A stretch of DNA of 64,000 nucleotides. It comes from Aaosphaeria pasadenensis (Eukaryota > Ascomycota > Dothideomycetes > Pleosporales). This document shows, in pieces, positions 47,426-57,848 of this stretch. A program made the translations under genes and the position numbers. The notes beneath the pieces are model-generated. The model made no database searches and was not told the DNA's origin. It saw nothing but the letters and a program-made list of their open reading frames with translations. Each line of letters opens with the position of its first letter. The first letter of the stretch is position 1. The stretch spans positions 372,001 to 436,000 of the forward strand of contig JAKLMB010000009.1 in assembly GCA_022813625.1 (NCBI GenBank), given 5' to 3'.

Positions 47426-48637
47426 TTAAGCCGAGGAAGTAGGCAGATCAGTTGGGGCGGCGCCGGTCGGTGCAGCACCGGAGGGGAAGCTACCAGAAGG
47501 AGGAGGACCACCACCCATACCCTCACCAGCATCAGAGTTGACAACACCGCCATTCTCGGTCCAGTAGGCGGCAGCGCTGATGTTGTACGCAGCCGTGGAG
47601 TCCATGCCGAACGCGATCCAACCGAAGACACCACACGAGACATCCTCACCGAGGAGCACATACTCAACGACGGGATCGTAGCCATCGGCTTCGCCCGAGA
47701 AAATCGTGTCGTCTGCATTGGTAGTCAATTCCTGGGTGTTGCTGGCGTAAATGTCAGTCTCCTCGACCAAAGAGATGAGGTCCTGGTCGAAGAATGTCTG
47801 GCCGACATGGGTAATTGAGCCCCCGGAAATGGTGTTGTTGGGCAAGGTCGTGGCGTTCAAGTGTGACATGACGTGGATGTGAGTTGCACGACCAGTGTAG
47901 TGCCCTGGGAAGAGAGTGTTGAAGGTCACGACACCGCTATCATCGGACAGCTGCACACCTCGCATGAAGGTCTTGTCCAAGTTCGATGTGTCGTTGGTGT
48001 TGCCATTGCCATTTGCGTTGACGCCGGAGTAAACACCCGTGCTGTTGCAGTGCCAGATCTCGAGGTACGCCTTAGGGACAGGCTCGCAGGTGTTGGTATC
48101 GATGATCTGAATGTCCAAGGTCAATGGGACACCTTCCTGGTTCTCGTGGATATCCTGACGAATGAGTTCTCCAGAAACCCAGTACGGTCCTTGCGTGGTC
48201 TCAGGGGTCAAGACGCAAGAGTTGTTACCAGCGAAGAGGATGGCCGGGTCGGTGTCGGGGTGGACATTTGTCAAGTTGCTCTTATGGTTCTTGTTAAGAA
48301 CGTCCTCTGCGTCGCGGGCGTGGAGATAAGGCTTTTCTGGAATGCTGTCAGTGACTATGCCGTCGGTGTTCAACCCTCGATACTTGCCTTGGCTTATGGA
48401 TCGCTTCTTACGAAGGCCATCGACCATGGCACTGCGGCGAGCATGCATGGCCGCATCGTTACCACGAGCCTTCAACTTTTCAGCGCAATGGGCGAGAGAT
48501 CGCTTGTGAGTCTTGAAGTAGGCATTGCGCTCAGCAATCTCTTGTGCATGTTCTGCTGCACTCTCGCCGGGATGAGCAATAGCCTCCTGAGCAACGAGGA
48601 TGGCGCCGAGAAGAGCGGGCAAAGCAGAGAACTTCAT
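47426..48637 (-). CDS. Secreted intradiol ring-cleavage dioxygenase-like protein
   Basis: A 403-residue intron-free protein. Residues 1-21 are a signal peptide (MKFSALPALLGAILVAQEAIA), then a His/Ala/Glu-rich pro-region with dibasic KR sites (HKRS, RKKRS). The core starts near CVLTPETTQGPYWV. Candidate Fe(III) ligands are the Tyr of GPYW, the Tyr of GHYTGRATHIHV and the two His of HIH in the same motif, which is the order of the intradiol dioxygenase fold. YLEIWHCNSTGVYSG precedes them. Several NxT/S sites suggest N-glycosylation, and the end is a Gly/Pro/Ser/Ala tail (PSGAAPTGAAPT). Members of this secreted group cleave catechols or small aromatics; the substrate here is unknown. A TATA box lies about 115 bases upstream. 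A role in degrading plant phenolics or in wall chemistry is inference. Confidence 0.88.
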   Translation of the reverse strand: MKFSALPALLGAILVAQEAIAHPGESAAEHAQEIAERNAYFKTHKRSLAHCAEKLKARGNDAAMHARRSAMVDGLRKKRSISQGKYRGLNTDGIVTDSIPEKPYLHARDAEDVLNKNHKSNLTNVHPDTDPAILFAGNNSCVLTPETTQGPYWVSGELIRQDIHENQEGVPLTLDIQIIDTNTCEPVPKAYLEIWHCNSTGVYSGVNANGNGNTNDTSNLDKTFMRGVQLSDDSGVVTFNTLFPGHYTGRATHIHVMSHLNATTLPNNTISGGSITHVGQTFFDQDLISLVEETDIYASNTQELTTNADDTIFSGEADGYDPVVEYVLLGEDVSCGVFGWIAFGMDSTAAYNISAAAYWTENGGVVNSDAGEGMGGGPPPSGSFPSGAAPTGAAPTDLPTSSA

Positions 48638-48748
48638 GATGCTGATTCGAAAGCGGGATTGTTTTGGCGAGTAGGAACGACTGGAATGTTTTTGTAAAGA
48701 GCGATGGACTGAGGTTGGTGATGATTTTCAAGACCGTCTCCCTCCCTC

Positions 48749-48756
48749 TATATAAT
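48749..48756 (-). promoter_or_regulatory. TATA box of the dioxygenase gene
   Basis: ATTATATA on the minus strand, about 112 bases before the ATG at 48637, with a C/T-rich leader between (GGAGGGAGACGG-type on the minus strand). Position and spacing suit a fungal core promoter. Confidence 0.6.
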
Positions 48757-50624
48757 CTCCAGTTTGACGCCCTCAACAACATGTCGATCCATTGCCGTCC
48801 AGTCGTCACAAGCGTACGCAAGATGCCCCTCGAAACAATCTACCACGCAGTCAACCCGTGAATAGCCCCCATGAACAAGCAGCATAGACAGCATGCGCCA
48901 TGATGGTCGAACTGCCTCCATCAAGACTCCACCCCGTTTCGTTTCATGGATGGACTAGCCATGAGCCAATCACAGAGTCATAGTTACAAAGTCTAGCTGT
49001 CAGTATGAAAGAAATTTCCCGGGCCAACCCTTGAGATTCGTGCAATGCAGATGGGATTCGAGAGAAACGCATGACGCGGCCGCGACATGGCGTACGCGGC
49101 CTATCATGGAGGCTTGACGCTCACGGCCCGCGATTTCCCTTTCGGGAAAGGCCACCGACCTCACAACCACAAAACACCCCAACCACGAGCATTCGAATTA
49201 CATGTTACCGCCAACATGATCTGGATCGTGAAGCTTTTTGTGAATGCCAAGGCGATGGAACCCAGCCTCGCAGTCTAAATCCTCGGAGGATTGCGTATCT
49301 GCCAAGAGATATCCAGCTGTATCAAGCTCTTCTCCACTGAGCTTGCCATCAATTAGTGCTGCTGAGCCGCATGTTCGGAACAATCAGAAGCATCGTGGAG
49401 GCTTGGCTGCAGTTGAATATTTTCGGTAGATTCCGTTCATACAGTCGTCGTGACGACGATAGGGGTAGCTTGTGACGTTGGGAGGGTGCTACTTACGTGG
49501 ACATAATGAGGCACGGCAGATTGGACGGGAGAAATGACAATGCAGGATTGTCACATTGATGACAATCACGTTAATGATATTGGAAGAGATAGTTGTTGAT
49601 TCAGCATGCATGATGCTTTCTGGGTAGCCGTTCTACCCGTCACTGTAGCCATTGCTTCACAGGGCAGCAGCAGGAAACACAACTTTACGAATGGAGTAGT
49701 TCATTGAGGGCTCCTTCGTTGCAACTTATCTTCAATGTAAGATTGTATTTGACTGTTAGCCATGTGCAGAACAAGGGTGAAAAGCAACAACGTCAACGAT
49801 GTTGAGCAAGATCACTGAAGGAACATGTAACGACATGTACTTCACAACCACCCATGGACGAGCTGCGGAGCATACATCGCACTTGCTTACATTCCGGCAA
49901 CACTGCTGCAAGTCACCAAGCACGTCACATCTGCAATAAAGTACAGTCCAGAAAGGAAATCTCGAGCCATGACGGTGAATTGGATCGAACGTGCAACATT
50001 GCCAGCCGCACACGAGCAGTCACTTCGCCATACATCAACATCTATCCACTGATCGTCGGCATCCCTCCTTCTCCTCGTGGAACAAACACCACCTCCTACC
50101 ACTATAACCCAACGCGGCTCAGTTACCACCCAAAAGAGTCCTCCCTCGTGCCCCTGACCGATCCCAAATTCCAAATCCCCCAACGCCTTACCTCCCCGAG
50201 AACCACCTACATGCACCTCACCGATCCCCAACGACCCCAGGCAAACGGTCTCTGCACCACCCCAGAAAATGGTAATAATACACATACCTACATATGTAAA
50301 CAATACACACGCCCTGCATTACGGGCGTGCAGACATGCAGGCGTGCTTGCGTGAGATAACGGTCTTCCCAGAAAACACACGCATAGCGCCATAACCGCCG
50401 CAAAAAAAGAAGAAGAGAATCCTCCAACCCCTCAATGCTGTCTACGCCGCGCTCACCGATCAAGGGATCGAGGGATCAATCACCTCACCTCACACCTCTC
50501 ACCCCGTCCGTACACACACACACAAGCTCGATCGCCCCACACGCACGATCTTCGAACAGTCGTACAAAACCGTTTTTCCCTTCCATCAAACGGTAAAAAA
50601 AAAGACATTCGCCTCATCGCCTCG

Positions 50625-50645
50625 TGCCATGCCATGCCATGCCAT
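50625..50645 (+). repeat. GCCAT pentanucleotide array
   Basis: Four copies of GCCAT in a row, non-coding. Confidence 0.8.
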
Positions 50646-52117
50646 CCTGCTCACCCCCTTCTCCGCATAGGGAGAGCGACACAGCGACGTCCACGAAGGG
50701 GGGAAAAACCACCCTATTCCCTCACCGATCACGCATACCCTCGGCCTTAGACACCCTCGAAACATCGCTCTGAGGAAAAACAGGCATGTACCTCGCGAGC
50801 CAGCCCGCACCCTGCGTTTTTGCTCTTGCCCCTCCTTCCCCCGTCCTTGTCGTTATGGTGGTTTTGTCTTGTTTTGGCTCTTTAAGTGCACAGAGGACGA
50901 TCGGGGGCCAGCCAGGGTAGGGGAACGGTGTGGGAAAGGGTTAAAGTGTAAAGGGGGGTTCAGCCCTATGCGTTTGACCGGTAGGGGGGGCGTCGATAGA
51001 TTGATTGCCTAAAGGAGGGGATGGAGGGGGTCTGGACTCTGGGCTGGCGATGGATGCTGGGATGTCTGGTTTTGTTCTGGCGATTGTGTCGTGAGAGTTT
51101 CTCCGTTCCCTCCCTAAGGAGGGATAGAGATAGCAAGAATGATACGGTGATAGGTAGTTTGACTGACTGGCTAGGGATTGGGGATCGATCGTATGACTGT
51201 AGAATGGTTTGACTCGCCTCGCCAGGCTGTGAAAATGTCTAATTGGCAGCACTCATTCTTGGGTGCGCCATGGAAATGTTAGAGTTTGACAATGGAGCGA
51301 AGACACGTGTGCAGCGAGATGTGAATGTAGTGTGGATGGAAAGTTCGAAGAGCTTGGTTGTGTTTCTATCATGCATGCAAGAAATATCGTACGATTTCGC
51401 TCCCTTCTCTCCTCCCATTCTGTCCCTTCCCTTCCCTTCCCGCCCCATTCAATTCGTTGATATCTCCGCCCAGCTCCAAAATACAAAAACAAGATACATG
51501 TATCCAGGCAATTTCAGGCCTTCGGAAGTGTGTGGTGAACATGAATAAAAGAAGAGAGGTATACAAAGCAGCCCATTCGTACGTCATCCCATCGTCATCC
51601 CATCATCGTCGTGAGGTCCCCCTGTCCCGCCGGTTGGAACCCCAAAAATATGAAAAACCCTCGCAATGCAAAAAAAGAGTAAATAGATGTGAAGGAAGTA
51701 TATGAAACTCCACCTCTGTGGTGGAGATTACGTATGAGGAGAGACAAAAATAAACGCCGTCTTTTGGTATCCTAATCCTGCATGGGGAGCAAAGAAAAGA
51801 CTAAAGGGATATACTAGAAGGAAGATTCGAAATAATAAAATCTGACAGCTGATGACTGCCGGTGGTGACTTTCCAACCAAGGCGCCAACCCTAAGACCTG
51901 ATTATGTGTTGAGAGAAAAGGCTCCGGCGCCAGGGAAATGACTAATAGCTGATATTTGGTATCGTGATCGAAAGGTTGCGACTCTGTTTTGTACATGAAG
52001 ACTCCGTGTAGTATGCGATACGGGCAGTTTGGAAATGTGTGCAGCGAATTGTTCCTCGTGGACTAAATCGAAATTTGCGTCTCAAGTAGTCGTACATGTA
52101 GAAAAGGGTAGATTACA

Positions 52118-55100
52118 TTATTGAGCAGTCGGAGTGTTGGAGTCTGATGAGGCTTCGGGAGGTGGGATCTTCTTGACAGTCCCATTGCTACCACTTCGGG
52201 AGGACCTCTGTCGCTCAGCGAGGAACACTTTTCGGTCGTGGCTGCGGGCAAGCTCGCCATTGCTGATCGATCCGCTGCGTGTAGATGAATTCGTCTTCCT
52301 CTTGCCCATGACAAGAAAGTCGTCATCGCCCGAATCTTCATCGTCGCCGCTCTCCAGAGCATGATCGCCATCGTAGCCAGAGGTGTCGTCACGTAAGGAA
52401 AAGTGGTGTTTGATTGAGTCTTCTGAAGTCTCCGGAGCGACTGCATGATAGGCGCCCATTTGCATCTGCAAGCACTCATCTGGGGCCACTGATGAATTGG
52501 CCGAGGCTACCGATGGAATCGATGGGTTGGATGTAGACTGGGAGATGGAGGCAAAGTGATCTTCTGATGAGCTCGACGTCAAAGCGACTGCCTGAGAGGT
52601 CGTGGAAAATCCGCCAGGACTGGTCTCCGTTGAGCCTGGGTTTTGGTTGAGGTAATCTTCTACTTTCTGTCGCTGGAAGAATACTTCATCGTCTGGACTG
52701 GGTGGACACTCGGACTGCGTAGCGATGGAAACAGGGCGCGATGCATTCTTGGACCGTGGGCGCTCCCGTGCCTCTTCAACTCTCTGTCGTACAAGCTCGT
52801 CCTTGGCACGGTTGAAGCGTTCACTAGATGCGCCACGGTCAAGTTGAGGCTTGTTGAAGGAAAGGAAGTCGGTCGGCCCAACCTCCATCTGATGATGCGC
52901 GGCGTACATTCGACTGTGATACGAGGCGGCGGATGAAACGGATGATTGGCGCGAAGCTGCTCGCTCGGTCGGATCCGGAGACCGCAAGTCAGAGATGCTT
53001 GGCGAGGTGCCCCGCGCAAGACCAGGGGACATCTCTCTCAGGAGATCAGATTGATCGACATGGCCAGCAGCAAGTGTGTTGCTTATCGCGAGACTGGGGC
53101 CTGCATGGGCATCCTCTTCAGGATTGACCAACCTATCGATCGATTTGGCCCGGCTATGGAGGTGGTTGGGTTTGAGAAGGCTTTCTCGGCTCCTCACACT
53201 GTTGACAAACCGGCGAGGTGCCCCGCCGAAAATGCCACCTAGGTGAGTGCCTCCCGGACTCTCCAATGCAGTAGGGGTCCCAGGCAATGCTGGTGGTATT
53301 ATTGGGGAAGCTGGTCGGCCTGACCGCAACCTGTCTCCTATAATTGTGCGCCCTGACGCAGTAGCATTCGACGTTGCCGAGTTTGCTCGCTCAGGAAGCG
53401 GCCTGAATGCGGTTGCCAATGTAAGCGGTTGCGCTGTGCCTTCCAAGCTATGAGCTGGCGATCCTGTTCTGGAGCCGGATGACTCAAAAAACTTCTTACG
53501 CTCTGCCACTTCTGGGCTGGCGGTGACGCTCTGAGAAAGCGGATGGTCGGGCTCTCGAGAACGATTGAGGGCCTCGAAAATGGACTGACCCATGGCTAAG
53601 CTGGGACGCCGGCCTTCTTGACTGATGGTGCTGCTGGAGGAATTCGCAGTCAGTGGATGGCTTGGGTCGGGATTGGTGGCATTGCTCTGTGCGCGCCGCC
53701 TGGAACCCCCGCGCCTTCCCATCCCAAACATGGTGTCGATGGTCTTGCGAACACCCGAGCGGACTCGGTCAATGAGAGTAATAGGGACGACGGCCTGCTC
53801 GACATCGTCTTTGGTGACGCGAATCCTGTTCTGGGCCGAACGGTTGGGGTCCGTCTCTTCAACCCATGAGTGGAAATCATCGAGACCTTGCAACAGCCAG
53901 GGATGCCGTTTGATATCAGGGATCGTGATCCGCTTTCGTGGGTCCTTGATGAGTAACCTCTTGAGCAAGTCCCGGAGGAGCTCGTCCACGTCCTCATGCT
54001 CTAAATCGTGCGGAGCCCTCTTGCTCGTGGTCATGGAGTGATACATGCGTCCATGGGAGTTTGGCCTGGAGCCCGATTGCTCAGTGACAGCCTTCAGGCG
54101 TTGATCAGGAATGTAGACGTCGGTGTCCGTTATCAACTTCATGAGGTGGAATGTGTTGTGGTCGTGGAATGGAACCCTCCCATAGATGAGACAGTACAGT
54201 GTGACACCGAGTGCCCATACATCGATCGCAGGTCCAACCGGTGGTGGAGCATCGTCGGCATCAAGATCGGTCCGGCACAGCTCCGGCGCGTAGAATGCAG
54301 GAGTACCCACAGTCTTGGCTAGCTCGATGGCCTCATCGTAGTCGTGAGCATCGGATTCTGACTGATCACCAGTAGTCTCTCCGGAACTGCCGCGCCCCAG
54401 ATATGACACTCCGAAATCGGAAATTTTGATTCGATGTTCTTTCGTCTGGAGGAGGTTTGCTGGTTTGATGTCTCTGTGGATGACGCTTTGGAAGTGCAGA
54501 TACTCGAGGCCAAGTACAGTATCTCTGAAGGCCTCGCGCGCAGCTTGGATTGTCATGAGCGGCACATAGCGGAAGTGCTCGGGAACTTCCTCGTCGCCAT
54601 CGGTGTGGTGGGACGAGCTGCTTTCTGCGAGGCTTGGCGCCCTTCCCCGGGTTGGCTGAGTGTCGTAACCGCCATACATGGTACCATCGAGCAGACCGAG
54701 TTCGAGGTCCGGTTGACGAGAGTTGGCAAGGGGTGTGGGCGAGCGGTATGCAGTTTCCATATTGGTGTCGGGCAAGTTGTCGCGACTCGCGGCTCTGTCG
54801 TCGATTGAACGCTGGTCACGACTGCTCTCCGACGCATCGTCGTCCGAATCTCCTCCATGCTCGAAGCTCCACCCGCCAAAGTCAGTTCCTTGTGAACGGC
54901 GTAGGTGTTGCTCTCTCGCCCGTCGACGTATTTTGCGTTCGAGCTTTTGGCGAGCGTGGTGGAGTATCCTGTTATCCTCCATATCCGCACTGTCATTATC
55001 AAAGATGCCTTGAGAGTGACGTTGGAAGCGGCGCCACTCCACACGTGCTATCTCTTTCTCGCCGAGGGTCCGCCATTTCACCTCGCCAAGCTCCACGTGC

Positions 55101-56389
55101 TCCAACACAATGTATACCTTTTTGCGTGAGGGGTCGTCAATGACCTCGAGTAAGCTTACAATGTTGGGATGACGAGCCTTCTTTAGAATAGCGATCTCCT
55201 TTTTGATCTTGTCTTCGTGGCTCGTGTTCTTGCCTAATCGCCGTCGTTTGGAGTAACGGTCAACAATTTTGATGGCAACGAACTCGCCAGTAGCGAGGTT
55301 CCTTCCCAACTTGACCTTGCCGTGCACGCCACGACCAAGCTCATCAATGACCTCGTAATTGTTGATGATTTTCCTTCCGGAAACGGGATCGACATCGACA
55401 TCGGCCGTGTGGGTCTCCTTGGGTGCCTGTCTGTGAGTGTGGTGCAAGTAGGGGCTGGAGTAATGGCCATCATCTGGCTGTCCGCTGCCGTGATGGAAGG
55501 GAGGAGTTGTCGGGCTGAAGAGACCGGGGCTGCTCGCAGGTGAATTTCCCACGGTCCGCGAGCCAGACTCCATGAGTTCGCGATGGTACTCGAGTGCGAT
55601 GCCGAATGTGGAGATGTGGGCGGCAGAATGGGAAGAGGAGTGGGCAGGGTGGGTACTGCGTGTGCGTGGGAGATGCGTAGGGTGAACTGTATAGTGTTGT
55701 TGGTTTTGTAGAGCGGCATAGGACTGATTGGGGTAGTGGGGTCCATCTCTCTGATGCTGTCTCGGCAGAGGTGCAAAAGATGCTATTGGGTCAACGGAAT
55801 GAGCACGTATTGTCGCTACGCTAGCTGTGGAAGTGCTGGAAAGGTCCCTCTGGACGCCTGGCCGTCCTACTGTGTCAGCGTTGATACGCAGCGAGGACGA
55901 AGAGGGAGATGCGGTCCGGGTCCTGGTCCTGGTCTTATTTACTGAGGTGGAGGACGCATTGTTGCTCGTGGTGGGGGAGGGATTGGTCGATGTGGGAGTG
56001 GACGCAGAGAATTTGGAGCCACTGTACATGCGCAATGGTTGCGGCGAGAAGTAGCTGGGCTCATCATTGAGGTGCTGGAGCTCTGGCGGAATAGCAGGGA
56101 CCGTGTCGGCCGTGGAAGGCACCTCTGAACGTGGTGTGTTGTCTGATTCATCGCCTGCCTTTGACGGAGGGAAATCGGCAACACCTGCTGCTCCAGGGCT
56201 CTCGCCAGCGGGTCTGGTGTTATCTGGACGGGGGAATTGTGCCTGATCCAGATTCATGTAGCACACGGCCGACGCCGGTGAACTTTGTCGCGGATGTGGT
56301 TCGACATGTAGATCGGAGGGCGCTGTCACGTATGTTCCTGGGTCACCCATGACGCCCATCAACTCAGCGTCCGGTAGATTCGGATTCAT
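52118..56389 (-). CDS. SNF1-activating/CaMKK-type serine/threonine kinase
   Basis: An uninterrupted 1423-residue frame from the ATG at 56389. The kinase domain is at about 344-833: Gly loop GRGVHGKV (352-359), VAIK Lys 374, IHRDIKPANLL (HRD 638-640), DFG 658-660, activation-loop AKTVGTPAFYAPE with Thr 693/696, and WALGVTLYCLIYGRVPF. An insert of ~170 residues (about 436-607), Ser/Asp/Arg-rich, splits the N-lobe from the hinge helix region; such inserts are typical of fungal Sak1/Elm1/Tos3 and Ssp1-type kinases. These phosphorylate the Snf1/AMPK activation loop in the response to low glucose or stress. The N-terminal 340 and C-terminal 560 residues are low-complexity, Ser/Pro-rich and probably disordered. 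Assignment to the group is firm; which yeast paralogue it replaces cannot be told, as filamentous fungi usually have one or two members. Confidence 0.88.
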   Translation of the reverse strand: MNPNLPDAELMGVMGDPGTYVTAPSDLHVEPHPRQSSPASAVCYMNLDQAQFPRPDNTRPAGESPGAAGVADFPPSKAGDESDNTPRSEVPSTADTVPAIPPELQHLNDEPSYFSPQPLRMYSGSKFSASTPTSTNPSPTTSNNASSTSVNKTRTRTRTASPSSSSLRINADTVGRPGVQRDLSSTSTASVATIRAHSVDPIASFAPLPRQHQRDGPHYPNQSYAALQNQQHYTVHPTHLPRTRSTHPAHSSSHSAAHISTFGIALEYHRELMESGSRTVGNSPASSPGLFSPTTPPFHHGSGQPDDGHYSSPYLHHTHRQAPKETHTADVDVDPVSGRKIINNYEVIDELGRGVHGKVKLGRNLATGEFVAIKIVDRYSKRRRLGKNTSHEDKIKKEIAILKKARHPNIVSLLEVIDDPSRKKVYIVLEHVELGEVKWRTLGEKEIARVEWRRFQRHSQGIFDNDSADMEDNRILHHARQKLERKIRRRAREQHLRRSQGTDFGGWSFEHGGDSDDDASESSRDQRSIDDRAASRDNLPDTNMETAYRSPTPLANSRQPDLELGLLDGTMYGGYDTQPTRGRAPSLAESSSSHHTDGDEEVPEHFRYVPLMTIQAAREAFRDTVLGLEYLHFQSVIHRDIKPANLLQTKEHRIKISDFGVSYLGRGSSGETTGDQSESDAHDYDEAIELAKTVGTPAFYAPELCRTDLDADDAPPPVGPAIDVWALGVTLYCLIYGRVPFHDHNTFHLMKLITDTDVYIPDQRLKAVTEQSGSRPNSHGRMYHSMTTSKRAPHDLEHEDVDELLRDLLKRLLIKDPRKRITIPDIKRHPWLLQGLDDFHSWVEETDPNRSAQNRIRVTKDDVEQAVVPITLIDRVRSGVRKTIDTMFGMGRRGGSRRRAQSNATNPDPSHPLTANSSSSTISQEGRRPSLAMGQSIFEALNRSREPDHPLSQSVTASPEVAERKKFFESSGSRTGSPAHSLEGTAQPLTLATAFRPLPERANSATSNATASGRTIIGDRLRSGRPASPIIPPALPGTPTALESPGGTHLGGIFGGAPRRFVNSVRSRESLLKPNHLHSRAKSIDRLVNPEEDAHAGPSLAISNTLAAGHVDQSDLLREMSPGLARGTSPSISDLRSPDPTERAASRQSSVSSAASYHSRMYAAHHQMEVGPTDFLSFNKPQLDRGASSERFNRAKDELVRQRVEEARERPRSKNASRPVSIATQSECPPSPDDEVFFQRQKVEDYLNQNPGSTETSPGGFSTTSQAVALTSSSSEDHFASISQSTSNPSIPSVASANSSVAPDECLQMQMGAYHAVAPETSEDSIKHHFSLRDDTSGYDGDHALESGDDEDSGDDDFLVMGKRKTNSSTRSGSISNGELARSHDRKVFLAERQRSSRSGSNGTVKKIPPPEASSDSNTPTAQ

Positions 56390-56593
56390 TCAAACGACAG
56401 CCGCTCGTTCGCAGCAACGACCGCGAGCTTATTTAATCGATCCGTACAACCATATCCACGCTGGAGGAGGGGTTCGAGGGTTGTTGAATCAGCGTATGGG
56501 TAGCTGCAGCGCTATTGTCATGCTGGGGTGGGTTATCGCAGTGGTATAGCGGGGGATCGATGACGGCGAAGATAGCGAAGATAGCGAGGACGG

Positions 56594-56648
56594 GAACGTG
56601 AGCGTAAACGTGGGCGTGAAGGTGGACGTGAATGTGAATGTGAATGAA
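56594..56648 (+). repeat. GTGAAC/GTGAAT hexanucleotide repeat
   Basis: About nine degenerate six-base units (GTGAGC, GTAAAC, GTGGGC, GTGAAG, GTGGAC, GTGAAT) in the kinase leader. Confidence 0.8.
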
Positions 56649-56892
56649 GATTTGTCTGCGATGACGACGGCGAAGACGAGAAACGAAGGCGAAGACGAAG
56701 AATGGAAGGATTCGAGGTGAATCGACAAGGCCGAGTTGTAAGGTGGAAAGGTGGATCAATGGTTCAGAAGAAGAGTGTCTTGAAGGTTAAGAGGTAGGTA
56801 GGAGAGTGTTTGAGGGAGAGGATGGAAGAGGAGGGAGACTATCAAAGTTTAGTTGAGTATGGAGGTGGAGGGAGAGTAGTGGTTGTATCTAA

Positions 56893-56990
56893 GTGGTGGT
56901 GGTGGTAGGCGTAGTTGGCGTAGTAGTGGTGGTGGTGGACACTGGTGGTGGTGGTGGTGGTGGTGGTAGTGGTAGTGGTGGTGGTGGGCG
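56893..56990 (+). repeat. GGT trinucleotide repeat
   Basis: Three blocks of GGT/GTA units (56893-56910, 56925-56938, 56943-56988), the longest uninterrupted stretch having about eight GGT copies. It lies about 0.5 kb before the kinase ATG. Confidence 0.85.
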
Positions 56991-57035
56991 AGGGTGGATG
57001 TGATTGAATTAATTGATTGGGACCGCCAACGGGGA

Positions 57036-57072
57036 ATGGACATGGATATGGACATGGACATGGACATGGACT
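57036..57072 (+). repeat. ATGGAC hexanucleotide repeat
   Basis: Six ATGGAC/ATGGAT units in a row in the kinase promoter. Confidence 0.85.
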
Positions 57073-57821
57073 TGAGCGAGCGACGAAGACTTCTGAGAGG
57101 AACAGATCAGCGGTCGAACGTCTAACTCGTCTAATTCCTGACGGCACCGAAAAACCAGAGGAACAGAACAGAACAGGAAGAGAGTATTAGACGGAGTCAC
57201 AGAGAGATCAGAGAGGGAGGGGAGGGATGGGAGGAGGAGGGATGGAGGCGCACACACACACACATCCACCTATCCACCCACCCACTCCACCATCCGTCCC
57301 ATACTGTGTGGGCATAGCATAGGCATACATACCTGGTAGAGACCCACCTACTATTTTCCAGTAGTAGACAGTAGGCGGAAAGATAACAGAATAGTAACTT
57401 AACTAGACGATACGCTTTAATCTTCTATACAAGTACCTGACCACGACCTAGGTATGTACTGGTATTGTAATAAAGTTTACGAGGCGAGGAATACTTAACC
57501 AATCTGTACGGGGCTTGTTGCGGGCTCGGTACAGAGCGGGTGGAGTAGAGTAATACCGCAATGGGAATGGGACGATGGATCGAGTTCTGGTCCGATGATG
57601 GTTGTGGTGATGGTCACACACTCACCACCGTGGTTGATGCTCATACACTGCACACCCATCCTGTCTTAAAATACCCTACCTCGTACTGTGAATTACGATA
57701 CAGTATGTACTCCGTACACTACACATTTACTCCGTAGAAACATACCTACGTGATCCTACCTATGTTAGGCAGCTAGAAAAAATCCTTAGATTGATAGGAG
57801 CCTAAATCCATCCAGGTCTCG

Positions 57822-57848
57822 TCATCATCATCATCATCATCATCATCG
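57822..57848 (+). repeat. CAT trinucleotide repeat
   Basis: Nine TCA/CAT units without interruption, non-coding. Confidence 0.85.

Larger units (their letters stand above)
48638..52117. other. Spacer between the dioxygenase and the kinase gene
   Basis: Starts with the dioxygenase promoter (TATA at 48749-48756 on the minus strand) and ends with the kinase 3' region. No gene recognised. Frames at plus 49854-50354 and minus 50303-49887 lie on opposite strands of the same DNA and show no family. A CATGC array lies at 50625-50645 and a CCCTT array at about 51427-51442. Confidence 0.45.
56390..57300 (-). other. Repeat-rich leader/promoter of the kinase gene
   Basis: The 0.9 kb before the kinase ATG is full of simple repeats (56594-56648, 56893-56990, 57036-57072) and G/A-rich on the plus strand, hence C/T-rich on the kinase strand. 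C/T-rich leaders are common before fungal genes. Low-complexity minus-strand frames (57147-56842, 57067-56849) come from these repeats. Extent of the transcript is not known. Confidence 0.5.

Noticed and set aside
49854..50354. Paired long frames on opposite strands
   Set aside because: Mutual shadows without family, splice sites or promoter signs.
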